Source: Candidatus Bathyarchaeota archaeon (GTDB lineage Archaea; Thermoproteota; Bathyarchaeia; Bathyarchaeales; SOJC01). Taken from it: 37,278 nt of DNA. Numbering within the stretch: the stretch's first letter is position 1; every line of letters starts with the position of its first letter. This document shows positions 1-7,255 of the stretch, piece after piece. The notes beneath the pieces were generated by a model. The model saw nothing but the letters and a program-made list of their open reading frames with translations, ran no database searches and was not told where the DNA came from. A program made the translations under genes and the position numbers. The stretch lies in NCBI GenBank assembly GCA_020354575.1, contig CP070649.1, positions 1,203,675 to 1,240,952 on the forward strand, in the 5' to 3' direction.

Positions 1-326
1 AATAGCGGATTGTTTGACATATCGAGGACTGGAACTTGGATTCTTTCTTTTGTTTCTATGAGAGGTTTGTATCCGGGCATCATGGTATAGCTTAGGAAAG
101 CCCAGTAGACTCGTCTCTCTTCTATGAGCTCCTTTGCTGCCGCCTCAGTGTTTATGGATAAAGGAAAATAGATGAAGGCTACTCCTCGCGCCCAGTATAT
201 CCCTGCTGTTTTTCCCCCAGCAACAATATTCGTGAAACGGGCCAAATCATCAGGGGTAGGAAATTGAGTGCGCTCCATGACTATAATTTCTTTGAAGGGA
301 TCAAATTTGATATTTATCTCGCTCAT
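1..326 (-). CDS. Hypothetical protein, C-terminus cut by the window edge
   Basis: An open frame runs from an ATG at 326 off the left end of the window, giving 108 codons without a stop. The start is supported by a purine-rich GGAGAG about 10 bases upstream. The visible part begins MSEINIKFDPFKEIIVME and continues as an acidic and aromatic alpha/beta-like sequence with no signal peptide or membrane segment. I do not recognise the family. It lies 62 bases downstream of the flavodoxin gene on the same strand, so the two may be co-transcribed. Its function is unknown. Confidence 0.6.
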   Translation of the reverse strand, partial: MSEINIKFDPFKEIIVMERTQFPTPDDLARFTNIVAGGKTAGIYWARGVAFIYFPLSINTEAAAKELIEERRVYWAFLSYTMMPGYKPLIETKERIQVPVLDMSNNPL

Positions 327-388
327 TATCTCATTCTCTCCAAGGATATCTTATTTTAGTTGTCTTTTCTCTTTTGTATTCTTTTTGG

Positions 389-823
389 CTAAAGAACGGC
401 TTCAGCCACTTTTTTGCCAAGCTCTCTGCAGTCTTCAAGGGCTTTTTGGTCAGGTTTGTATTTAGCCAATACAACTGGTTCAATGATTCTCATTTTAAAC
501 TTATTCTGTAGGATTTCCAACACTTCCTTTGGGGCTTCTCCGCTCCATCCATAGGAACCAAACGCCGCTGCTGGCTTATCTTCCAATATAACTTCAGCTG
601 CTGCTGCCTTTTCCAGAAGGCTTTGTATATCCAAAGTCATATGATGATTATAGGTTGGAACTCCAATGATTACAGCGTCAGCGTCTCGAAGCTGTAAAGG
701 AGTAGCACGATAATTAAGGATAATGGCTAAACCTTTGGCGGTTTTCGCACCTTCTTCGACAGCCTTTGCCATCAATTCAGTGTTTCCAGTTTTTGTATTA
801 TAGATTAATAAGAGAGTTGGCAT
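389..823 (-). CDS. Stand-alone flavodoxin-like protein (FprA-type flavodoxin domain)
   Basis: This 144-residue protein is a single flavodoxin fold. The FMN phosphate loop is visible near the N-terminus as YNTKTGNTELMA (about residues 8-19), matching the T-x-T-G-x-T pattern. The segment GSYGWSGEA near residue 90 is typical of the flavodoxin half of A-type flavoproteins (FprA/flavodiiron proteins), where it contacts the isoalloxazine. The metallo-beta-lactamase-like diiron half is absent, so this is an electron carrier rather than an oxygen or NO reductase. Expected location is the cytoplasm. The redox partner is unknown; the neighbours give no clue. The family call is firm, the partner is not. 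Confidence 0.88.
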   Translation of the reverse strand: MPTLLLIYNTKTGNTELMAKAVEEGAKTAKGLAIILNYRATPLQLRDADAVIIGVPTYNHHMTLDIQSLLEKAAAAEVILEDKPAAAFGSYGWSGEAPKEVLEILQNKFKMRIIEPVVLAKYKPDQKALEDCRELGKKVAEAVL

Positions 824-921
824 TGTGATGAGTTTGCTAAATGAAGGCTTTTAAGGTTTTCCAATTTCTAGACTTGACCATCATGTGAGTCACACTTGAT
901 TATGTTTTGCTATACTTACTG

Positions 922-2142
922 TTACTCGACTTTCTGCTTTAGCTTTAAAGCCTCTTCTGTGTAGATTCTAAGTTGACGCTGTTGTATTTTCTTTTCGGGC
1001 AAAGTCTCTGGAGCGTTGAGTAGTGGGATTACTGCAATGAAGAGAAAGAATGCAGCCAAAGAAAATGCTAGGGTCTGAGCACCGCCGCCAACTGAGATAA
1101 CATAAGGCAGAAATAGATATAGTATCTGAGTTATGAATAACGGTGCCTCACCGATTGCATAGTATTTTTCAACTCCATGTTTTGCCAGTTCTCCCCAAAT
1201 TACTATCGTAAAAATTGACCATAACGCACCAATTGCCACACCATCAGCCACGAAGTAGAAATACCAAGAAATGTCATCAATAGGAGCTAAACTTAGAATT
1301 GCATACGCAACCCCCAAAGATACAAAACCAAAAATTATCACCCTCTTTCTCCCAGTTCTATCCGCAAGTATACCCGCAATTAGAGCCGTGGTTCCTGCAA
1401 TTACCGGTTCAATTATATTCATAGCTCCTGTTAATTCAAGCTCCTCTATTGACGAAGAGATTACCAGTGGCTCAAACGCATCTACCATTGAAAACATGAG
1501 CCATGCAACGAAATATAAAACGAAAGACCTATTTTGAAACAGGCTAAAAAATGATGTGCTTCTTTCAGGTGTACAGGCTGATTTGGATATGTTTGCGTGA
1601 TTAAAGAAAACGAAAACTACTGGTATGCTCCAAAACCTCCAAATCCCCAAGAAAATAACCTTTGACATTGAATCCGATAACGCAGGCAGGCTCGTAATAA
1701 TAAAAATAAATAGAGATGCACTAATTGTGACCAGAAAGAAAGTTAGCCCCCCCATCTTTCCTCTGTTTTCAATAGGAAGAGACTTTGCGAAGTACTTCAA
1801 GAGTAAGGGCATACCAAAACCAAAAGAAGTTCCTAGAATTGTGATGATGAGAAGGGAACCAACGAAAGAATCGCCAATTGGAATTATCGGGAGAAATGAA
1901 GCAAGAGAGCCAAAAAATAACCAAATGAATAGGGCCTTCCTTTCTTGGATTCTCGATAGAAGGATCGATCCTACCAAAGAGGAAATTAATATCGAAAGGG
2001 GAAATATTACTTCTAGGTTCTTTGCAAGCTCTTCAACTATTGATTGCCCAATGAAATACCAGAAGAAGGAGTTGAACAAAAGTAACAGAACCATAGTATG
2101 CTCTCTTGTGAAGGAGTAAGTTCCTCTTAATCGAACGGGCAT
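922..2142 (-). CDS. Major facilitator superfamily transporter
   Basis: A polytopic membrane protein of about 406 residues with roughly twelve hydrophobic segments. The MFS signature loop GILADRTGRKRVIIFG lies after the midpoint, and the C-terminus is charged and cytoplasmic. This identifies a major facilitator superfamily carrier, probably a proton-coupled exporter or uptake system; the substrate cannot be read from the sequence. I chose the ATG at 2142 (MPVRLRG); a GTG at 2157 is in frame but neither has a clear ribosome site. A TATA-like TGATATTTATCC near 2209-2220 lies upstream. The promoter region faces a divergent mini-ORF, and the CACAAATAC element is repeated between them. Confidence 0.85.
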   Translation of the reverse strand: MPVRLRGTYSFTREHTMVLLLLFNSFFWYFIGQSIVEELAKNLEVIFPLSILISSLVGSILLSRIQERKALFIWLFFGSLASFLPIIPIGDSFVGSLLIITILGTSFGFGMPLLLKYFAKSLPIENRGKMGGLTFFLVTISASLFIFIITSLPALSDSMSKVIFLGIWRFWSIPVVFVFFNHANISKSACTPERSTSFFSLFQNRSFVLYFVAWLMFSMVDAFEPLVISSSIEELELTGAMNIIEPVIAGTTALIAGILADRTGRKRVIIFGFVSLGVAYAILSLAPIDDISWYFYFVADGVAIGALWSIFTIVIWGELAKHGVEKYYAIGEAPLFITQILYLFLPYVISVGGGAQTLAFSLAAFFLFIAVIPLLNAPETLPEKKIQQRQLRIYTEEALKLKQKVE

Positions 2143-2219
2143 AATCAACACTTGCACTATATGGTGAAAGCTACTTTCAACTCAACGCCAAATTAAGATT
2201 AAGATTCTAGGATAAATAT

Positions 2220-2303
2220 CACAAATACTTGTTTTCAAGTGTCCACTTGGAGTACAAAACGCTTATATAACTGTAGTACACAAATACAGTTTGTGATTAC
2301 AAA
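2220..2303 (+). promoter_or_regulatory. Promoter and operator-like repeats between the MFS gene and a mini-ORF
   Basis: CACAAATAC occurs twice on the plus strand, at 2220-2228 and 2279-2287. The second copy is the left arm of a perfect inverted repeat CACAAA-TACAG-TTTGTG (2279-2295), followed by another ACAAA at 2299-2303. A strong archaeal TATA box, CTTATATAA, sits at 2262-2270, so transcription to the right should start near 2290-2295, inside the inverted repeat. This arrangement is typical of repressor control at the start site. The first copy lies close to the TATA-like element of the divergent MFS gene. The regulator is unknown. Confidence 0.5.
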
Positions 2304-2371
2304 TGGCGAGAAAGAAGAAGGCTCCAAGAATTCCAGCGCGTCCATTGGGCAGCTGGGGATTTCCGTTCTAA
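2303..2371 (+). CDS. Possible 22-aa basic micropeptide
   Basis: A very short ORF begins with ATG at 2303 and reads MARKKKAPRIPARPLGSWGF plus two residues before TAA. It is strongly basic at the N-terminus and rich in proline. What makes it more than chance is its position: a clean TATA box lies 33-41 bases upstream and an operator-like inverted repeat covers the predicted start site, giving a short leader. Its stop codon overlaps the stop of the convergent isoprenyl synthase gene. There is no clear Shine-Dalgarno, and I know no matching family. It could equally be the start of a small regulatory RNA. Confidence 0.35.
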   Translation: MARKKKAPRIPARPLGSWGFPF

Positions 2372-3402
2372 TCTGAAAGTAGGGGCTTCCACTCTTTTGG
2401 ATGTAGGGGAAGCGAAGCTGCAATAATCTCTAATTCTTTGAAGTCCAATTTTTTAGCTAGCGCCAAGGCTTTTCGTCCCATCTTATGAGTGAGTAAGGCA
2501 GTATATTCAATTCCTCCAGATCTGTCTGAGAGCTTTGAAATCTCTTGCAGCTCTTTCTTAGTTAACCGTGAGCTAGTAATCAGTTTAACAAGTTGAGACT
2601 TTAATTTGGGATTTTTCAGGGCATGAAGTAATGGTAATGGTAGAGACTCTCTTCGTAACCGATGTTTCAGCACATGAAGCTCTAACATGTCTACTATCTC
2701 ATTCCTCAAAATGCTCATTATGCCAATCATCCTACCGTAAGCGCCTAAATTCTCAACCTGTCTTTCTGATCCACCTCCAAGAATTCCACCGATACGTGTG
2801 CAGGCTTCGAATTCTGCAGCTCTCAAGTGAATTTTTCTCAAGCATTCATCGGGTGTTATTTCAGTCGATCCTCGCGCTTCAAGCTCTGCTACCTCTCCAA
2901 TGCTTTGATCAAACCATACTTCTTCAATTATTTCCAGAATCTTTCTAATTCTATAAATTGAAATTCTCGATCCTAATGTTCTGCGAAACAATGTAAAACC
3001 CTTAAAGAAAAGAATGTCGCTGAAAATTAACGAGAGATCCTTTCCAAATTTCCCATAAATGGTGGGAAGTTTATTCTTTGTCGTCGATTGGTCTATTATA
3101 TCATCATGGATGCCAATTGCCCAGGCAAAGAATGTCAAGGCTGCACCGACGGGAATTGTCGGCTGTGGGTCTCCTCCCACAGCTCTGCAACAGAAAGAAA
3201 GAAGTGCTGATCTAAAATAATCTGGTTGATACCTAAACATTGCGTAATCAAAGACTTCTTTAAGAGCTTCGCTATCTGTTTGCTTCTTAAATATTGTCTC
3301 TTGGACTAGCTTCCATCCTTTAATTCCTTCCTTTTCGATAGATTTTTTGACCTCAGCAAAGAGCTTTCCCATTTCCATAGATGTGCCTTTGGAGTCCTTC
3401 AA
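2368..3402 (-). CDS. Isoprenyl diphosphate synthase homologue with a degenerate second motif
   Basis: About 344 residues of all-alpha sequence in the trans-isoprenyl diphosphate synthase fold. The first aspartate-rich motif is intact as GIHDDIIDQS (near residue 112), the Mg-diphosphate site of these enzymes. The second motif, normally DDxxD after a conserved G-x-x-x-Q helix, is replaced by GIMSILRNEIVDML, leaving only E and D. The basic GGKRxRP substrate site is also not visible; GGDPQPTIP lies in that region. It may therefore be a terpene-synthase-like or non-canonical prenyl enzyme rather than a GGPP synthase. The TTG at 3402 is preferred because GAGGT lies six bases upstream; a TTG at 3408 is possible. 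A PadR regulator gene lies 67 bases upstream on the same strand. Confidence 0.75.
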   Translation of the reverse strand: MKDSKGTSMEMGKLFAEVKKSIEKEGIKGWKLVQETIFKKQTDSEALKEVFDYAMFRYQPDYFRSALLSFCCRAVGGDPQPTIPVGAALTFFAWAIGIHDDIIDQSTTKNKLPTIYGKFGKDLSLIFSDILFFKGFTLFRRTLGSRISIYRIRKILEIIEEVWFDQSIGEVAELEARGSTEITPDECLRKIHLRAAEFEACTRIGGILGGGSERQVENLGAYGRMIGIMSILRNEIVDMLELHVLKHRLRRESLPLPLLHALKNPKLKSQLVKLITSSRLTKKELQEISKLSDRSGGIEYTALLTHKMGRKALALAKKLDFKELEIIAASLPLHPKEWKPLLSD

Positions 3403-3469
3403 TTTCAAACCTCAAATCCTAATCGTCGTCCTATTATGTAAGGCTAAAACTAATACAGTCTTCGCTCTT

Positions 3470-3790
3470 TTAATGCGCTGATTTCAATTCTTCGGTTAAG
3501 AATTCATTGTAAGCATTAACAAGTTGTATGCCTTTTGATGTGATATTATAGATCTTTCTGACACGACCATTTTTTGCCTTCCTGCTGCTTCTGAGAAAGC
3601 CATCTTTCTCCAATTTTCCCAATAGGGGATACAGTGCGCTATGACGAAGTCTAATTTCACGCTGTTCTTCTACACATTTAATGATTTTATAGCCCCACAT
3701 CGGTTCATTCTGCACTAGTTTCAAAACCATTACGTCGAGGAAGGTTCTGTATATCCGTTGAACAATTCTTGTTTTGAAGCTTTTACTCAT
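3470..3790 (-). CDS. PadR-family transcriptional regulator (short form)
   Basis: This 106-residue protein is a PadR winged helix. The family pattern is clear: a helix LDVMVLKLVQNEPMWGYKII, then a recognition helix ending in SALYPLLGKLEKDGFL, then a wing with GRVRKIYNITSKG. The protein stops soon after the wing, so the C-terminal dimerisation helix is short. PadR proteins are usually ligand-responsive repressors. It precedes the isoprenyl synthase homologue on the same strand and is divergent from a second PadR gene across a 239-base regulatory region. An effect on its neighbour is likely but inferred. Confidence 0.88.
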   Translation of the reverse strand: MSKSFKTRIVQRIYRTFLDVMVLKLVQNEPMWGYKIIKCVEEQREIRLRHSALYPLLGKLEKDGFLRSSRKAKNGRVRKIYNITSKGIQLVNAYNEFLTEELKSAH

Positions 3791-3935
3791 TTAGCCTGTG
3801 CCTCAGCTGTTTCAAATCTAGGCATTTTCATGGATTTCCTCTGTACTGGCTAATTAATTTTTAGAATACATATGGTGAGTTAATATGCCTTTATATGACT
3901 TGTAGTCGCATCAACCCTTATATGGCTGTTTCAGG

Positions 3936-4005
3936 TATAATAAGTCTTGAGATATGTCTCAAAAAAGACATATTGTATACGCGGTGAACAACCTAACTGT
4001 TCAAC
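3936..4005 (+). promoter_or_regulatory. Promoter with palindromic operator upstream of a PadR gene
   Basis: Four elements are read directly. A TATA box TATAATAA lies at 3936-3943. A perfect inverted repeat ATATGTCT-CAAAAA-AGACATAT lies at 3952-3973, covering the expected transcription start about 25 bases after the TATA box. A second inverted repeat TGAACA-N7-TGTTCA lies at 3985-4003, within which CTGTTCAAC (3997-4005) begins exactly 23 bases after the first palindrome. The same TATA, palindrome and CTGTTCAAC with identical spacing occur at 18469-18540 on the minus strand. Because the downstream gene encodes a PadR protein, autoregulation is the simplest reading. Confidence 0.7.
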
Positions 4006-4029
4006 GTGTCTACAGAAAAGGGAAGAAAA

Positions 4030-4431
4030 ATGGCACCAAAGAATAGAGAAGTACAGAATAAGCTAATGAAAGGACTCCTCGATCTTGTCATACTTCAGTT
4101 TCTGAATGCCAAACCAATGCATGGCTATCAAATAATCTCCAGTATCCGCAAAAATTTTGGCGTCTACTTCGGCCCCAGCACAATCTATCCCCTCCTAAAC
4201 AGCCTTGAAGGAAAAGGACACATTAAGAGTCAGTGGGACCTCAGCAATGAGAGACCAAGGAAAGTTTATGAACTCACAAAGGAAGGGCATAACCTTTTGA
4301 ACTATACCGAGAATTCGCTAAACCATATCTGCCGGAAAATCACCAACATAGGAATTAGCAAAAATGATACAAGCGGAATTCTGCAAAGACCAATCTATTC
4401 CACAATAAAAAACCCAGTCGCAAAGAAATAA
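4030..4431 (+). CDS. PadR-family transcriptional regulator
   Basis: A winged-helix PadR protein of about 133 residues. Family landmarks are LLDLVILQFLNAKPMHGYQI (helices 1-2), PSTIYPLLNSLEGKGHI (recognition helix) and RPRKVYELTKEG (wing), followed by a C-terminal helix for dimerisation. I chose the ATG at 4030 because AGGGAAG lies about six bases upstream; a GTG at 4006 is in frame and sits immediately after the CTGTTCAAC element. The upstream operator overlaps the predicted transcription start, so this protein probably represses itself and, through the matching operator near 18.5 kb, a small cysteine protein. The ligand is unknown. Confidence 0.88.
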   Translation: MAPKNREVQNKLMKGLLDLVILQFLNAKPMHGYQIISSIRKNFGVYFGPSTIYPLLNSLEGKGHIKSQWDLSNERPRKVYELTKEGHNLLNYTENSLNHICRKITNIGISKNDTSGILQRPIYSTIKNPVAKK

Positions 4432-4509
4432 ACTCAAGCTTCCGATGTAAAACTTGGCAATTACTTGACTAAAAATGCAGTTGTAGCTTTTCTTCACTAC
4501 GTTTAGATT

Positions 4510-5862
4510 CTAAATTACGTATTTTTTCCCATGTTCAACTCTTTTAACACATCTGCAATGTTTCTCGAAAAGCTCTTGATTTTCTGTATGGATGGGAAAG
4601 CATAACTTAGGTTTAACATAATCAACCAAATTGACTAATTGCTGCTTGTTCATGTGTCCGGAAGCATGCAACTGGTGAAAGTGGGCCTTGAAATGACGCA
4701 ACCAGTTATGCATCACTTCATCCTTGATGTCTTCTTCGCTGAAAGGCTCACTCATGCTGTGTATGAAATGGCTTCCTGGATCTGGTCTGATATCTATCAG
4801 CTGCGTAAACTGATAGAAACCCAGGTTCATAACTACATCGCTTTGATTCTGACGCAAAAACTCGTAAGTCACCATCCTATCCATGAATCCTCGCTCCCAC
4901 CCGTAATAATCCTTCTCCGAAAATTTCCCCGTTCTTTTGCGTTTGTAGTAGACGCGAATATACTCGTCTTTCAAAGGGTCAGGAAGGTCGAGTCGTTTGT
5001 CTTCAACAAGCTTGTTCAGCAGATAGGCAGATTTTGGGGAAATGACCATTTTCCTATTATTCTTTTTCGCAGCTTGATATAAACTTCTGAATCTATCCAT
5101 GTCCCTACTGTAATGAGTCACAAACACGATCTTTTCAGTTGAAGAGATTACTTTGTCACTCAGCTGCATCACTTGAGCCTCTGAGTAATTCTTGCGTTTT
5201 TCGTTTTCAACCATTCTGGTCCCTTCACAGATCATTGCTATTGGTTCACAGGTTCGAGCTTTCTTGGAAAACTCTTTTGTCATTTCGCTTTTGGGTCCAT
5301 GAGCTCTCAAGTCCCCTGTATAAACGATGGAACCCTCACTTGAGTGAATTAAGAAGCCATAAGCTGAAGGGATTGAATGATCAACATGAATAGGCTCGAT
5401 CTCCATGCTGCCTATCTTGATCTTTTCCCCTGTTCTAAAAGTACGATAGGCATGCTTTCCATAATCACAAAAACCACTAGTTTCCTCCATAGCCCTGAGG
5501 AAAAATTGGGTACCCTCGCCTAAATACAAGGGAATCTTTGGATCTAGAAATTGTATATGATCTACATGATCAAAGTGTGCATGAGACAAAAAAACTGCAT
5601 CCACTAATGGTTCCGAGTATTTAAGATTCGTAGATGAAAGCCCTTCTCGGGAGTACAAGCCCTTCATTCTAGGAAGCAGATTGAATTCAAAATAATCCCC
5701 GAGCCCATTTATTTTCCTGGGGACTAGCCAATTCTCAAAATAATCAGAACCGAAAGAGAAAGATTTGCCAAAGTCAAAGAAGACAGAACCGTCTGTGTCT
5801 TCAACTAGGATCTTATTACCACCGATTGAATCAACTCCACCAAAGAAAGTTAAATTAACCAT
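4510..5862 (-). CDS. Metallo-beta-lactamase/beta-CASP-like hydrolase, RNase J-like
   Basis: A 450-residue metallo-beta-lactamase fold protein. The zinc motif is complete: SHAHFDHVDH (residues 93-102), a histidine in HVDHSIPSAYG (159-168), and the aspartate in YTGDLR (181-186). A later HASGHM resembles the beta-CASP S-G-H motif, and the terminal IHTENQELF supplies the last zinc histidine. The order matches RNase J and related beta-CASP nucleases, which degrade or process RNA in the cytoplasm. The insert around residues 40-80, rich in aromatic residues, and the weak middle domain make it a divergent member, so the nucleic-acid substrate is an inference. It is monocistronic and convergent with the PadR gene at 4030. 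Confidence 0.78.
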   Translation of the reverse strand: MVNLTFFGGVDSIGGNKILVEDTDGSVFFDFGKSFSFGSDYFENWLVPRKINGLGDYFEFNLLPRMKGLYSREGLSSTNLKYSEPLVDAVFLSHAHFDHVDHIQFLDPKIPLYLGEGTQFFLRAMEETSGFCDYGKHAYRTFRTGEKIKIGSMEIEPIHVDHSIPSAYGFLIHSSEGSIVYTGDLRAHGPKSEMTKEFSKKARTCEPIAMICEGTRMVENEKRKNYSEAQVMQLSDKVISSTEKIVFVTHYSRDMDRFRSLYQAAKKNNRKMVISPKSAYLLNKLVEDKRLDLPDPLKDEYIRVYYKRKRTGKFSEKDYYGWERGFMDRMVTYEFLRQNQSDVVMNLGFYQFTQLIDIRPDPGSHFIHSMSEPFSEEDIKDEVMHNWLRHFKAHFHQLHASGHMNKQQLVNLVDYVKPKLCFPIHTENQELFEKHCRCVKRVEHGKKYVI

Positions 5863-6115
5863 GTAATCACAGCAATCGATTAATAAATTGACGAAATCTG
5901 GTATATGCTTTGTTTAGTGTCCAAAATTCGAAAGCTCATCATCCATTTTACGTATCCATAGAAGTTACTATCCCCGCAGAGATATTTTATGAAATGAGCC
6001 TTCTACTGAAGGACTCGAAAACGAATTTTAAGTAACTAAATGTTTATCAATTGAAAATTTGCTTTACTGTTAGTCCAATAAAAACTCGCGAATCTTGCCA
6101 AATGAGGAGACCTTT

Positions 6116-6322
6116 ATGTCGATCATTAGCACGATGGATCTGACAAAGCGATTTGAAGATTTGGTTGCAGTTGATCATTTAAACTTGAACATTAAAGAAG
6201 GGGAAATTTTTGGACTTTTAAGACCTAATGGCGCGGGTAAAACAACAACCGTTCTTATGCTTTCAACAGTGATTAGACCAACATGCATGCATGCATGTGT
6301 TGTGCAATCCTCATATTACTGA
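6116..6322 (+). pseudogene. Truncated ABC transporter ATPase remnant
   Basis: The frame opens with an ATG at 6116 behind a good GAGGAGA ribosome site and encodes the first 55 or so residues of an ABC ATPase of the DrrA/NatA type. The Walker A loop is recognisable but altered: GLLRPNGAGKTT carries Arg where Gly is normal. The sequence is normal up to the STVIRPT segment, where intact relatives continue into S-G-x-A, and then breaks into unrelated residues at an ATGCATGC tandem and stops at 6322. The Q-loop, signature, Walker B and any permease partner are absent. It cannot be a working ATPase. The intact promoter and ribosome site suggest a recent break. Confidence 0.8.
6283..6297 (+). repeat. 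ATGC tetranucleotide tandem at the ABC break point
   Basis: ATGC is repeated three times plus ATG (6283-6297). It lies exactly where ABC ATPase homology ends and where the next membrane ORF begins (ATG at 6295). Such a short tandem could be the seam of a microhomology-mediated deletion, or a slippage site. The role is inferred from position only. Confidence 0.6.
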
Positions 6323-6435
6323 CAGTGCTCTTCGGACCCCTTCCATACCATCACTCCTTTCTGCTCTTTCTTGTTCTATTTGCCATTGGAGCGTATGCAG
6401 GCGACATAGCAGGAAGAAAACTCAGATGGTATTAG
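6295..6435 (+). CDS. Small two-segment membrane protein, perhaps a fragment
   Basis: Starting at the last ATG of the ATGC tandem, 46 codons read as a membrane protein: MCCAILILLTVLFGPLPYHH, then a second hydrophobic stretch (about residues 21-35) and a basic tail AGDIAGRKLRWY. The composition, with two hydrophobic segments followed by a positive C-terminus, looks coded, unlike the overlapping frames. There is no Shine-Dalgarno of its own, and the frame upstream closes with TGA. It is either a small intact membrane protein whose 5' region was lost, or the tail of a larger one joined to the ABC remnant. No family recognised. Confidence 0.4.
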   Translation: MCCAILILLTVLFGPLPYHHSFLLFLVLFAIGAYAGDIAGRKLRWY

Positions 6436-6538
6436 TAGCAAAGGTGGTCATGGAAGAAGCCTCTGTTAAAGCATTCCCCCTAGAGCTTTCGAAAAGCTTT
6501 TATTCAAACACAATGAAAACGTCGGCAGGGAATTCAGC

Positions 6539-7165
6539 ATGGACTTCCAAACCAACAAGAACTTAGGCGGTATAGGCGCAATTCTGCTTTTCATAGGACC
6601 TCTGTTATCTTTTGCCCACTTTCTCGGCGGACTCATTTCTGTCATTGGTTTTATATTGATTCTAGTGGCACTGAAAAGCTTCGCCGACCATTACAACGAT
6701 GCTGGCATCTTTAACAACGCACTCTATGGGTTCATCACAGGAATTGTAGGCGTCGTTGTGGCAGTGGGGGCTTTCATAGCAACTGCTCTTGCTGTCGTTG
6801 CTGATTTAGGAATCACAGATTGGACCAATGCAGCGGAGTGGACAGCCTTACTAACCGAAGAAACTGCACTCGCTTCTCTCTTAACTCTACTTGGAGGCGT
6901 CATCATTGCCCTTGTCCTTCTCTTTGCATTTGCTATTCTGACAGCTTATCTGTATCGGAAATCCCTGGGCATACTTTCATCAAAATCAAGCGTAGGCTTA
7001 TTTGGTACAGCAGGGCTGCTGCTCTTGGTTGGGGCAGTTCTCACAATAGTTGTCATAGGATTCATCCTGATCTGGATCTCTTTCCTATTGATCGCGATCG
7101 CCTTCTTTTCAATGCGTCCAACAAGCACATCACCTCCCTCGGAATCCCCGCCATCAACAACGTAA
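6539..7165 (+). CDS. DUF996-family membrane protein
   Basis: A 208-residue integral membrane protein with about five to six hydrophobic segments. The N-terminus FQTNKNLGGIGAILLFIGPL is characteristic of the archaeal DUF996 family, which has no established function. The gap between the third and fourth membrane stretches (about residues 92-104) is the main hydrophilic loop, and the C-terminus is a short Ser/Pro/Thr-rich tail. A TATA-like GCTTTTATT lies near 6496-6504 and AGGG lies eight bases before the ATG. It appears to have its own promoter and no functional link to the broken ABC gene. Confidence 0.82.
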   Translation: MDFQTNKNLGGIGAILLFIGPLLSFAHFLGGLISVIGFILILVALKSFADHYNDAGIFNNALYGFITGIVGVVVAVGAFIATALAVVADLGITDWTNAAEWTALLTEETALASLLTLLGGVIIALVLLFAFAILTAYLYRKSLGILSSKSSVGLFGTAGLLLLVGAVLTIVVIGFILIWISFLLIAIAFFSMRPTSTSPPSESPPSTT

Positions 7166-7255
7166 ATCCCCCTTTTTTTGGGCATTACACATCTGAAAGT
7201 AATTTGAAATTTTTAACAGTCTTTAAACATCATAGATCACTATATATAGGCGACT

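Noticed and set aside
2235-2423. A 62-codon minus-strand ORF across the mini-ORF region
   Set aside because: It overlaps the 3' end of the isoprenyl synthase gene in another frame and the promoter elements.
4531-4545. TGTTCAAC near the end of the RNase J-like gene and again at the enoyl-CoA hydratase start
   Set aside because: Both lack the ATATGTCT palindrome and lie in coding sequence; considered chance matches to the PadR operator half.
6291-6566. A 91-codon plus-strand ORF overlapping the small membrane ORF and DUF996 start
   Set aside because: Composition is not protein-like and it overlaps the better-supported membrane frame and the promoter of the DUF996 gene.
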